Notes under the pieces: generated by a model
Databases searched by the model: none
Told to the model about the DNA's origin: nothing
Seen by the model: the letters and a program-made list of their open reading frames with translations, nothing else
Made by a program: the position numbers and the translations under genes
Shown here: positions 1 through 8,548 of the stretch, piece by piece
How positions within the stretch are numbered: position 1 is the first letter of the stretch
Layout: every line of letters starts with the position of its first letter
Source: Kalaharituber pfeilii
Lineage: Eukaryota > Ascomycota > Pezizomycetes > Pezizales > Pezizaceae
DNA length: 64,000 bases
Direction: 5' to 3'
Assembly (NCBI GenBank): GCA_015179045.1
Contig: WHUZ01000131.1
Coordinates: forward strand, 56,973-120,972

Positions 1-179
1 CATTAGGTAAAATTTCTAATAATAATCAATGTTATTAACCTCTCAGATTCGACGGCCTATAACTCTATAAGTTTCTAATGGAATCAAGCAGTGGTTCTGA
101 AGCAGAAGGGGTGTCGAAGTCTGAAAATACAGAGCTAAACTGGCTGGAGGAGAGTTGTGAATATTGGGAAATTTCGCTG

Positions 180-314
180 AAGGTATCATTATCGAAGAAT
201 TGAGTCCTGTCTGTTGTATTATCTGGAATGTCCGCTATTTCTAAAATATATATGAAGTGTGATACATATTTGACTAAAGTCGTGGACCGATGCTGTTTTA
301 AATTCTAGATATAG
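180..314. repeat. Left half of a dispersed repeat, paralogous to 22040-22200
   Basis: This stretch and 671-760 match 22040-22270 closely (shared segments such as ATCGAAGAATTGAGTCC and AATTCTAGA). The two halves here are separated by a LINE fragment that the second copy lacks. Both copies lie next to the GGCC-rich minisatellite. No coding potential is seen in 1-314. Confidence 0.75.
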
Positions 315-670
315 TTTTTTTTTTTTTTTTTTATATCAATACTCGCTTGCCGCCTGTAAGGCCATGGCGAGGTATTATGTTAAATACATAGGTCATACTA
401 GTAACGTTCACTAAACAGAAAGGAAAGAAAACCTAGTCCCCCGTTCCGTCCTCTCCCAACATCTCCATCAGCCCCTGTAGCGGATCATCCTCCCCTTCCC
501 CGCGTTTTGGTGGTTTTCGAATTGCTGCCATGCCACCTGGCCATCTCTTCTGCCACGCTCTGCAATCGTTCAGCAAATGTCCAGTGGTCTCCTCCGCCTC
601 TCCGCACCACCTGCACTCCGGGTCTGTCGCCTCCCCTATGTGGTGTCTCCAGGCGCGTAAGCCTTTCGGG
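315..670 (-). mobile_element. 5'-truncated LINE 3' end (family 1) with C-terminal zinc knuckle
   Basis: On the minus strand this reads as the C-terminus of a LINE ORF2 followed by 3' UTR and poly(A), seen as a T-run at 315-332. The frame ending at 433 contains a CX2CX9HX4C knuckle (CRWCGE to NDC), as found after RNase H in Tad-like LINEs. The hairpin tail lies at about 338-367. The 5' break is near 670, because the paralogous copy at 22.2 kb passes directly from one flank to the other. No clear target duplication is visible. Confidence 0.8.
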
Positions 671-739
671 GAGATTCTACTCATTTCAATACTCAAACAA
701 TCTGGTAAACGCTGGCCTCAATTCAGCTGGATAGCTGTG

Positions 740-985
740 GAGTGATTCGTTAAATTGGTTCGAACCTGCCTGAATGGCCTGGACCGGCCTGGTTGGCCTG
801 ATAGTTTTAGGCCGCCTGGGCCGGCCCTCACGGCCTGGCCTTTTTTTTTTTTTTTTTTTAATTTCACGTGACCCCGCATGCAGCTTTCCGCCATGGCAGG
901 GCCACGGCCTGGCCTGATTGTCTAGGCCAGGCCAGGCCCAGAATTTCACGGTCCTAGTGAGCGGCACGAGCTGGCCTGGCATGAG
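740..985. repeat. GGCCTGAATGGCCTGGACC minisatellite, small array
   Basis: Degenerate repeats of GGCCTG(A/G)A(T/C)(G/C) type words. It is the same minisatellite as at 19951-20154, 20605-20680, 21215-21950 and 22255-22450. It is interrupted by a LINE tail at 841-902. Periodic arginine/proline open frames across it are an effect of the repeat and not genes. Confidence 0.8.
841..902 (-). mobile_element. Ultra-short LINE tail (family 3), 62 bp
   Basis: It consists only of a T-run, then TTTCACGTGACCCCGC and the GCCATGGCAGG hairpin arm, i.e. the last ~45 bp of a LINE in minus orientation. It is flanked by a direct repeat CACGGCCTGGCC at 829-840 and 903-914, a target-site duplication. Confidence 0.85.
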
Positions 986-1140
986 CTCGAGCCAAGATCA
1001 TGCTAGTGTTTTTCTTGACAGCTCGCTAAAATGCTTAGCCGGTGCAAGGTTTCATAAACTGTAAATACCTAATATAGTAATAATTAGAGACCTGGAGCTC
1101 ATTCTGACCTACCAACAACTTTGAAATGCACAATTTAGCT
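955..1140 (+). repeat. Dispersed ~175-bp repeat, inverted copy at 29150-29320
   Basis: Segments such as TGACAGCTCGCTAAAATG, GCTTAGCC and TAATAATTAGAGAC recur in reverse complement at 29150-29320. No open frame or terminal repeat identifies its class. From 1141 to about 1500 there are loosely repeated ATGCTGCCATG-type words and nothing recognisable as a gene. Confidence 0.65.
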
Positions 1141-1519
1141 CATAGTAGTGAGAAAGATGAAAATTTAGCTTAGTTTAGTTTAGTTTGTCAATATTATGTA
1201 TATAATCAATCCAGGCTCTTGCCGCTCACTACACGGTCAAGGCCAGTCCAGGCCTTCTGTTGACCTGGCCTGTTGGATTCATTGCTGCTGCGATACCACG
1301 CAAATGCTGCCATGCCTAGCGGATGCTACTATACGGCATAGAATGGTACCATGCTGAGCGGATGCTGCCACACGCGAGAGGTTAGCCTTGACACGACGCG
1401 ATGAGCATCATACCATAATCCACCTTGCTGCAATGCTGCGTGAATGCTGCCATGTTGTCGAACTTTCAGACTGTCAAGTGTCTAGTCTGGCGAGCTATGG
1501 AGGTGTCAAGCTGTCAAGC

Positions 1520-2690
1520 TGCCATCCACGCGAAGTTAGCAATCAGCAGCGCGCGATGTGATGCGTGAGCGAATGGACTCAAGTACACTTACCTGCCGAA
1601 TACCTTTTTTGCTTTGGACAGTGATTTCTGTTATTCATTCCTGTTTGCCATGAAAAGAGATGAAAGGCTCCCAGCTTACCTGTCATCCAGTCATTTTGTT
1701 GTCAAGTAGTTTGCTGTTTTGCAGTACCTCTGTTGCAGTGATAGTTGTTTTCATGAGCAGGAGACAGAAAGAGGGAGAGGGTAACAGTGATGCTAGAGGA
1801 GTCCCTCTGATTCCCCAACCTTCTACTCCCTGTGGCTGGAGCGAGTACTACCGGCATGCCCAGAAGGCTCGGTTGGAGTAGTGTGGTTGCACCGACCCTG
1901 CAACTGTACGGTCGGAGTTACTTCTGCCAGCACCACCGTCTGTGCACCATGCCTAGTATTTTTTTTTTTTTTTTTTTTTTATCATTAATCGCGTGCCGCC
2001 CTATGGGCTACGGCGATACCATCCCTAGTAGCACGGCCACTCACATGTGAGTGCATGTATTGTAGAGTGGGAAATTTCTTGTTATAATAATCTATCTCAC
2101 TTCTGGTCGTACAGTGGTAAAGCTTGTACAATTTCTATTATTTCAATGCAAGGCTTCAATCAACATACATAGACCTGGAATGAGGGACGTTGTAGTGGAA
2201 TCTATATTTGAAATTGCTCGAAAGGCCTGTTAGGCCATTGTCCGGTTCGAGACTGTATTAGACCTATGTGACCCTTTGAGAACTCTGGAGAACTGCTGGA
2301 AAACGGGATATGCATAATCGGAATGCACAGGCCTCTGATATTTCCGATATTACTCGCCTCAGCCGCGCGCAGTGGGAGGTTGACATGTAGGAGGGAGGAA
2401 TCAGAGGGACTTCTATAGTATCACTGTTATACTCTCCCTTTTTCTGTCTCCTGCTGATGAAGACAACTACCACTGCAACAGAGGTATTGCAAAACAGCAA
2501 ACTATTTGACAATAAAATGACTGGATGACAGGTAAGCTGGTAGCCTTTCATCTCTTTTCATGGCTAACAGGAATAAATAACAGATATCACTGTCCAAAGC
2601 AAAAAAGGTATTCGGCAGGTAAGGGTACTTGAGTCCATTCGCTCACGCATCGCGCTGCTGATTGCTAACTTCTCGTGGATGGCAGGTCAA
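1520..2690. repeat. Foldback element with ~290-bp inverted arms
   Basis: About 1520-1821 is repeated in reverse complement at about 2391-2690 (GAATGGACTCAAGTAC, ACCTGTCATCCAGTCATT and a shared short frame beginning MKG.QLTCHPVILL on both strands). The spacer of ~570 bp carries a LINE tail. The matching short frames are arm sequence and are not taken as genes. Probably a long-TIR non-autonomous DNA transposon; terminal duplications were not resolved. Confidence 0.65.
1959..2019 (-). mobile_element. Ultra-short LINE tail (family 1), 61 bp
   Basis: T-run, ATCATTAATCGCG and the hairpin arms GCCGCC / GGGCTACGGCGAT. Target duplication CATGCCTAGTA at 1948-1958 against CATCCCTAGTA at 2020-2030 (10 of 11 match). 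Confidence 0.85.
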
Positions 2691-2810
2691 CAGCTCGATG
2701 CTCAACAGCATGGCAGCACATGAGTGAGTACCATAGCAGCGCGGTAGCAAGGTGGGTCCTGGTATCGTACCTATCGTGCCTGTGGTAATTCTAATTTCTC
2801 GAATCCGGCA

Positions 2811-3180
2811 TTTAATATCATTAATCGCTTGCCGCCATGAGGGCTATGGCGATGTTTTAGGTACATGGTAAAAATTTGGAAATACAGTGGAAGATATGTG
2901 GAAAAAGAGAAGGAAAAGTAGGAATCCGTCGTCCCCGTCCTGCCATTCCTGTTATCCCGCCCAGTCCATTAGCTTGTTGATGTCCGTTTCCTTTGGAGGT
3001 CTGAGGAATTCATTTCCGCCTCCGGGGCATTTAACCTTGCAGATTCTGCATTCTCCTGGTAGGTGTGCGGTGGTCTCCTCCTTTTCTCCACACCACCTGC
3101 ACTCCGATCCGTCCGCTTTGCCCAGTTTGTGTTTCCATTGTCTCAGCCCTTTGCCCCCCGGAATGCCAGCTAGTTTGTTG
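2811..3180 (-). mobile_element. Decayed LINE 3' end (family 1)
   Basis: Minus strand: the tail hairpin at 2822-2853 (no long poly(A) left) follows a frame with the C-terminal knuckle residues (cysteines encoded near 3090-3110). The overlapping plus-strand frame at 2887-3264 is a shadow. Confidence 0.65.
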
Positions 3181-3252
3181 TCTTCTTTCTTTCTTTATTT
3201 CTTATTCACCTCCTTTTCCGTTTTCTCCTTACAACTATCTCCTATGTATCTA

Positions 3253-3306
3253 ATATCGCCATAGCCCTTGGGGCGGCATGCGATTACTGATGTAAAAGAA
3301 AAAAAG
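3253..3306 (+). mobile_element. LINE tail (family 1), plus strand
   Basis: ATCGCCATAGCCC...GGGGCGGCATGCGAT followed by TACTGATGT and an interrupted A-run. The 5' boundary and duplication are unclear; it abuts the preceding LINE fragment. Nothing else is recognised in 3307-3595. Confidence 0.6.
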
Positions 3307-3592
3307 AATTTGCCCAAAACTTGGATTTCTGTATAGGACCAATAAGAGGGAAGTGATATCCTCGGGTTGAAGGACCGACGTAGCGGCTAGTAGGGCTCCA
3401 ACTAGACTGGAAACTTGATTTTGACAACCTTACCGAGAGAGATGATATCAAAGAAAAGTTGCCTGGGTAGTAGCTAGTACGACTAAGCTAAAAAAAAATT
3501 AAAAAAAAAACCCCCTTGGAACAAAATCTATATATCCATATCTCTTGTGCATCTGTATATGTCTTTCCGGGTCGCGTTCAGCCTTATTCTTT

Positions 3593-3595
<3 letters not shown>

Positions 3596-3629
<34 letters not shown>

Positions 3630-4035
3630 TCACGTAACCCCGCATACAGGCTATCAGCCTATGGCAGGGACCCATATACCCGGGCCAGGTTTGGAACACC
3701 TAACTACGGAATCTACATGCACATCTTGAGCACTCAGTGCTCTCCGTCCCCGGCTACCCCAGGTCGAGGCAGGCAAACCAGTACTCGACCGGGTCGCCCT
3801 CCACACCTTCTTGCTTCCACCCTTTCTCCTCTAGGTCCTCCCAGGACTGCCAGGTGACATGCGTCCCATCTTTGTCCTTCCTCTGGGGTCGCTCCAGTTC
3901 GGTGCACCTGAACACCACATGCTCAGCACTCCATGCCTCACCACATGTACATTGTACCTCCTCGCCACTGACCATCCTCCTCCACATAGCTCCGCCTTTT
4001 CCAGTCCGCAGCCATGTGTAATTTGTGAGTGCTCG
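3596..4035 (-). mobile_element. 5'-truncated LINE 3' end (family 2)
   Basis: A T-run of about 32 at 3596-3627 precedes ATTCACGTAACCCCGCAT and the family-2 hairpin with stem AGGCT/AGCCT. The minus-strand frame to 3754 carries the ALTNYTW motif, then a CXC...H...C knuckle (CTCGEAWSAEHVVFRC) and ends in a short acidic tail. Near-identical copies are at 6048-6522 and 59512 onward. Truncated near 4035; no duplication found. Confidence 0.8.
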
Positions 4036-4389
4036 TACTGTGGTCACCACCACAAGCACGCTCGTCTAACATACTTGAGTTGCTCAGCCGAACTCTCCAT
4101 CCCAATTTTCAAAAATTTGACAAACTAGCCTTTAAGACTCGGCGAGGATTTGGAATGTTTTTTCCGCTAACAGCTACAAGTATCAAGGTGAGCTTGTTGT
4201 GTATGCCAAAAAGGATGGTGCTTACCTTGATACGCCAACACAAAGTAATTAGTTTTAGGATTGATTTTCGAGCCCACTCAAATGAGCCTTCTTTGAATAC
4301 ATTAAGACCGGGCATTAAACTGGACCAAGTAATAGTGTCATGCAGGAACCTGGTATTGCAATGAACCACTGTTGAATATTCACAAGATA

Positions 4390-4391
<2 letters not shown>

Positions 4392-4422
<31 letters not shown>

Positions 4423-4607
4423 CATTAATCGCATGCCGCCCTATGGGCTATGGCGATATTTAAATACATAAAATAAGTGAAATATATGCGTCACTCTCAT
4501 CTATTCTCCCCGTGCCCATTCCAAGATCTCCCGTATGTTTACTCCCTTATCAATCTGTCTTATACCTTCCGCCCCCCGCATTTCCTAGCCCACGCCTTGC
4601 AGTCTTT
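4392..4607 (-). mobile_element. 5'-truncated LINE (family 1), 216 bp with 13-bp duplication
   Basis: Long T-run, TTCATTAATCGCATGCC hairpin tail and 3' UTR, then the very end of the ORF. It is flanked by TTCACAAGATATC at 4379-4391 and 4608-4620. It is the same subfamily as 55913-56359, with near-identical 3' UTR. Confidence 0.9.
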
Positions 4608-5230
4608 TTCACAAGATATCAGATTTGAAGAGGTAACATACCATTACAAAGAACCTCAAAGATAACCAGAATTTCGGGAGAAATGCCGGTACTCCACAAC
4701 TTTAAGAGTGCGGATTCCATAGCAAGAATAATCTTCTTCCAGTCCTCGCCACTATTGCAACATATGGAATACGAGGGGGGTTGTCCTCACAGAATCCAAG
4801 GTCGATATTGCAATTGTGATCTTTGCTTAGAGGTTGCATGGGCCGGAAGATGCCAGTATAAGATCTTTTTGGAAGGACTATGCAAAACTGGCTCTGCAAT
4901 TCCTTTCTGCGCCCTAGTGAGATTCGAGAAATGGAACTTAGGAATAGCTGACTGAATAGATTGTACATACCTGTCTAAAGTCACTGTGTTAGAGTACAGA
5001 AATACTCTATCCAGCAAGGACCTAGAACGTTGATATTGTACCTGACTTCTCCATGAGAAGGGGCACGTTGTACTAGTGTTTCCCAATGCTGGCGACTAGA
5101 TAGTTAGCACTAAATTTCGAACGGAAGAAAGTTCATACTAGTATTTCAAAGCATCTGATATATAACTGAACATATCCTGCTTGTCGCGGTCCAGGTACTG
5201 TGGACAAGGAGGTAAATTTTCGCAAATCTC

Positions 5231-5328
5231 CATTTTCAAGGAAGGTTGTAAATAATTCAAAGTATTTATCAAAATTGTCCATTTTCAAGGAAGGTTGTAA
5301 ATAATTCAAAGTATATATCAAAATTGAT
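5231..5328. repeat. 49-bp tandem duplication
   Basis: CATTTTCAAGGAAGGTTG... occurs at 5231 and again at 5280. The unit length is not a multiple of three, so it shifts the minus-strand frame it lies in. Confidence 0.85.
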
Positions 5329-5759
5329 TTCTGGGAGGCGAGGGAAATTGTGTTGCAAATATTGAATATTTTCTGGGGCAAATAGATCTCGTAATACCGG
5401 ATGTTCTCCTAGAATAAATAATCCCCTATGTAGCATGTCCTCAACGGAAGAGGTATCATACTTCGCCTTTGTAAAATCATTTGTAGCAAAGAACAGCTCA
5501 TTTCCAGCTGCCATACATACCTGTTTAATTCTGCTCATTTTGCCTCATTAAGTGCCTCATTAAGTGCCTCTGGGCCCCGGTTGCCCCACACCCACGTCAG
5601 GGTTGGGATGTAGGTAGCGCCATACCAAGCTGGCACCGTTGACTAATACTTGTTAGGTACTAAGAGTTCATTAGAACAAATATCATGAAAAATGGGAGCT
5701 CCTCTACAACATATATGTAATACAACGTGTGCCCTGAATGTTGAAGACTTTTAGATCTG

Positions 5760-6047
5760 ATACACCATTACTTCATGCATCGATAGCGCGAGATATGGCA
5801 ATATGAGATTCATTTAACAGGCATGACAGAGCCCTTTTGACGGCACGAGATATAGCAATGTGAGCTCAAGTTACAGGTATGCCAGGTACCTTTCAACATC
5901 GTGAGATGTATGGACATGAGCACAATCTGACATATATGGCAGAACCCTTTCAACATCAAGATGCAGCAACACGAGCTCAATTTAAAAGGTATGGCAGGGC
6001 ACTTTCGCCGTCGAGATGCAATGACATGAGCTCAATTCAAGAGGTAT
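5760..6047. repeat. ~57-bp satellite, family B
   Basis: About five degenerate units containing GCGAGATATGGCAATATGAG / CTCAATTTACAGGTATGGCAG words. Related arrays are at 33537-34060, 35160-35560 and 57590-58014. Between 5539 and 5760 there is only a short GTGCCTCATTAA direct repeat. Confidence 0.7.
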
Positions 6048-6522
6048 GGAGTTAGTTCGAAAAAGGAAGGAGCAGAAGAAGCGAGGGGGTTTGGGAAGGG
6101 TAAATTTGTGAAGTGGGGTAGGAGAGCACTCACAAATTACACATGGCGGTGGACTGGAAAAGGCGGCGCTATGTGGAGGAGGATGAGAAGGTGCAATGCA
6201 CATGTAGAGAGGCATGGAGCGCTGAGCATGTGGTGTTCAGATGCACTGAACTGGAGCGACCCCAGAGGAAGGACAAAGATGGGGCACATGTCACCTGGCA
6301 ATCCTGGGAGGATCTAGAGGAGAAAGGGTGAAAGCAGGAGGAGGTGGAGGGCCACCCGGTCGAGTACGCCTCTATTTGGTGTAGCCGGGGACGGAGGGCA
6401 CTGGGTGCTCAAGGTGTGTATGTAGATTGCATAGTTAGTTGTTCCAAACCTGACTCGGGTATATGGGTCCCTGCCATAGGCTGGTAACCTGTATGCTGTG
6501 ACTCAAAAAAAAAAAAAAAAAA
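6048..6522 (+). mobile_element. 5'-truncated LINE 3' end (family 2)
   Basis: Starts inside the region after RNase H (ELVRKRKE in the long copy) and runs through ALTNYTW and the CTCREAWSAEHVVFRC knuckle to the family-2 tail and an A-run at 6505-6522. The coding part is broken by frameshifts. It sits between satellite families B and A; no clear duplication. Confidence 0.8.
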
Positions 6523-6607
6523 GATGTACAAAATATGCCATTTCATGCAAGTCAGATACGTCGAAAACAGGCTTCCCGCGCATGTATGCAATCGGCAATG
6601 TTAAATA
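6523..6607. repeat. 58-bp satellite family A, left remnant
   Basis: Units with GTCGAAAACAGGCTTCCC, GCGCATGTATG and ATGTTAAATA. The array continues at 14963, the two parts being separated by the TIR element; the junctions rejoin to ATGTTAAA-TA-CGTCGAAAA. Confidence 0.85.
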
Positions 6608-6909
6608 CAGTCTACCCTTGCTATACCGGACGCCCTAACAATTCCGGACCGGACAGAAACCTCCAGACAAGTACCCCCTGTCTCCATACAAATAATCTTT
6701 GCTATACCGGACTGTGAAAAGGAGTACAGAGGAATAGGCTCAGAGATGTGTGTATTCGATTCTAATGATCAATCAAGAACGGGGCTTCCAGAGCCCATAT
6801 ATATACAAAAACTCTATAACACGAAGTTGCATACAAAACCAGTGAACAGAACAGCTAAGTATTTGGACTGCCTAATATGGAATACTCAGTCCGGAGTGTT
6901 TGGGCAATC

Positions 6910-7029
6910 GCGGATGTTCGGAGTGCTTAGGCCATTGCGGATGTTCGGAGTGCTTAGGCCATCGCGGATGTTCGGATGTTTTACACACTCGGACTGTTTC
7001 GCTCGGACTGTTTCGCTCGGACTGTTTCG
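6910..7029. repeat. 27-bp and 14-bp tandem repeats
   Basis: GCGGATGTTCGGAGTG units recur at 6910, 6937 and 6964 (period 27). They are followed by three copies of CTCGGACTGTTTCG at 6988-7029 (period 14). They lie between the left TIR and the DIRS element. Confidence 0.9.
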
Positions 7030-7468
7030 CGTGTGTTCGGCTCATGGTTTCTAACACGGACACGCTAATACTAACACATCTTAGACTACTCCATTTCACA
7101 CTCGGCTGCCACCACTGCTGTCACTGCTTCTGCTAATGCCGTTGCTACTACTGCTACCATCACTTGCTACAATGTTGTTCGAGTGATGGAAACATTTGGC
7201 GGTTCAACCGCAAGCTAATGGGAGGCTCGAGAGCAGCCACCAGAACCCTCGAGACCACGGAAGAGAGGGCAAGCCACTAGTGGGCGCCACCAAGCCACAG
7301 CACAGTCCCTCTCTAGTTGGTTTCCCGTTTGGGTGATCCCTTTGTGGTAGTCATGGGCAGGCAGCGAAGGGATGCTCAGTATATAGAAGGGGTGAGGGAG
7401 ACGCTGGTCCTCCCTCTCCAAGCCGCGTGAGTTGCGAAATCACCCCCATACCTTTGTTTTCTACACAT

Positions 7469-8542
7469 ATGCCCCGGTGCCTTATGACCAGTCGCAACTA
7501 CAGAACTCGCTCACAAACCTCTCGCTCACAAACACCAAACGCTATTTCGACATCCACCATGCACGCTGGGCCATCTGCTGGGCAAATGGGTTTGTTCGAC
7601 GAACAAGTCCCAGAAACCCCACCAGCAAACCAGAACGCAGCACCCGCCACAGCACCCTCCGCAGCACCCCCCGCGGCTATAGACGAGGATAGAATCGTAC
7701 AACGGGTGCTACAGGGCCTCCTGGCTGCACAGCAACGGGCAACCCCAGCAGGACCAATAATACCAGCCTCGGAGGTATCACAGAATGAGGGTAATGACCC
7801 CCGCACCCTCCCCCTTCACACAGAATACCCGGTGGTAGACCCGGCTATCTGGCGGGAGATACTGGAGGGCCGTTTCAAGGCGGAGAACCTCTTAAAGATC
7901 AATGCCTCCTTCTACCCCCTTACCGCGGCAAGGAAGCGGAAACAAGAAACCTTGACATTGGGACCATACGAAATCCCAACAACCACCCGCGATGTGGAGA
8001 TCGAGGAATACCGCTCAATTCACACGCTCATGCAGCCTTTCGAGGTATATTGCCAGGCCCTGGTCCAATTCGCCCCGCAGGGCGTCAAGCTCCGCCTGAG
8101 CGCAGCTCTAGCCTTCTATAGGCACCGCTTATACGACCTCTACCATCTGCACACATGGGAAAGCATCCGGGTTTTCCACGTGGCGTTTCATCAAAAAAGG
8201 ATCCTCCTCGACGTCTATGACCCTCAAGGCTGGCGGGAACAGGATCCCACACTGCAACATCTGTTAATGAGACGCCTACCACGAATGTCGACAGAGCACC
8301 TACCGGCAAGCGACGCAAAACGCCAGAAATCATGGGGAGCACCAGCAGCACCGTCACAGGGCCCAAGCCCCACCCCATGCTTCCGCTTCAATCAGGGCAC
8401 ATGCAGAAGCCCAAACTGCCGATACGCACACATCTGTATTTCGTGCGCCAAACCCCACCCAAATTGCCAACAAGGTGCCAATGCACCGGCTACGGGGGCA
8501 AATGCAACATCATTTGCGGATCGCATCCAAGCCTCGAGGTAG
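7469..8542 (+). CDS. gag: DIRS gag-like protein with CCCH zinc finger
   Basis: The first ATG in the frame is at 7469 (MPRCLMTS), with another at 7484; the frame is open further upstream. About 357 codons from the first ATG. The N-terminal third is low-complexity and rich in Ala, Pro and Gln. The middle is helical and basic (YRSIHTLMQPFEVYCQAL). A CX7CX4CX3H finger (CFRFNQGTCRSPNCRYAH) followed by a CX2C..H..C cluster lies near the C-terminus and should bind RNA. It ends at TAG (8540-8542) followed by CAA TTA, in the same frame as the RT region. Confidence 0.75.
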   Translation: MPRCLMTSRNYRTRSQTSRSQTPNAISTSTMHAGPSAGQMGLFDEQVPETPPANQNAAPATAPSAAPPAAIDEDRIVQRVLQGLLAAQQRATPAGPIIPASEVSQNEGNDPRTLPLHTEYPVVDPAIWREILEGRFKAENLLKINASFYPLTAARKRKQETLTLGPYEIPTTTRDVEIEEYRSIHTLMQPFEVYCQALVQFAPQGVKLRLSAALAFYRHRLYDLYHLHTWESIRVFHVAFHQKRILLDVYDPQGWREQDPTLQHLLMRRLPRMSTEHLPASDAKRQKSWGAPAAPSQGPSPTPCFRFNQGTCRSPNCRYAHICISCAKPHPNCQQGANAPATGANATSFADRIQASR

Positions 8543-8548
8543 CAATTA
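8540..8548 (+). promoter_or_regulatory. TMV-type stop-codon readthrough motif TAG CAA TTA
   Basis: The gag stop and the next two codons are exactly TAG-CAA-TTA, fitting the UAG-CAR-YYA leaky-stop consensus known from tobacco mosaic virus. The frame stays open from here to 10399. The first in-frame ATG after the stop is at 9464, beyond the RT active-site motif YLDD, so a separate AUG start would not make a working RT. Splicing around the stop is not excluded. Confidence 0.65.

Larger units (their letters stand above)
4109..5538 (-). pseudogene. Decayed coding region of unknown function, split by a LINE fragment
   Basis: Three minus-strand blocks read like ordinary protein but are in different frames. 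Block 5538-5269 starts at an ATG (MSRIKQ; a GTATGT just after could be an intron donor). Block 5086-4690 contains LLDRVFLYSNTVTLDRYVQ and, after a stop and frame change, WKKIILAMESALLKLW. Block 4369-4109 contains WSSLMPGLNVFKEGSFEW. A 216-bp LINE insertion with target duplication separates the last two, and a 49-bp tandem duplication breaks the first. I do not recognise the family; it could be a host gene or part of a transposon. Introns might explain some frame changes, but the insertion is real damage. Confidence 0.35.

Noticed and set aside
1660..2551. Two similar short proteins (MKG.QLTCHPVILL) on opposite strands
   Set aside because: They are the two arms of one inverted repeat and not two genes.
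6746..7136. Frames of about 80-100 codons between the left TIR and DIRS
   Set aside because: They are driven by the 27- and 14-bp repeats; no transposase residues are present.
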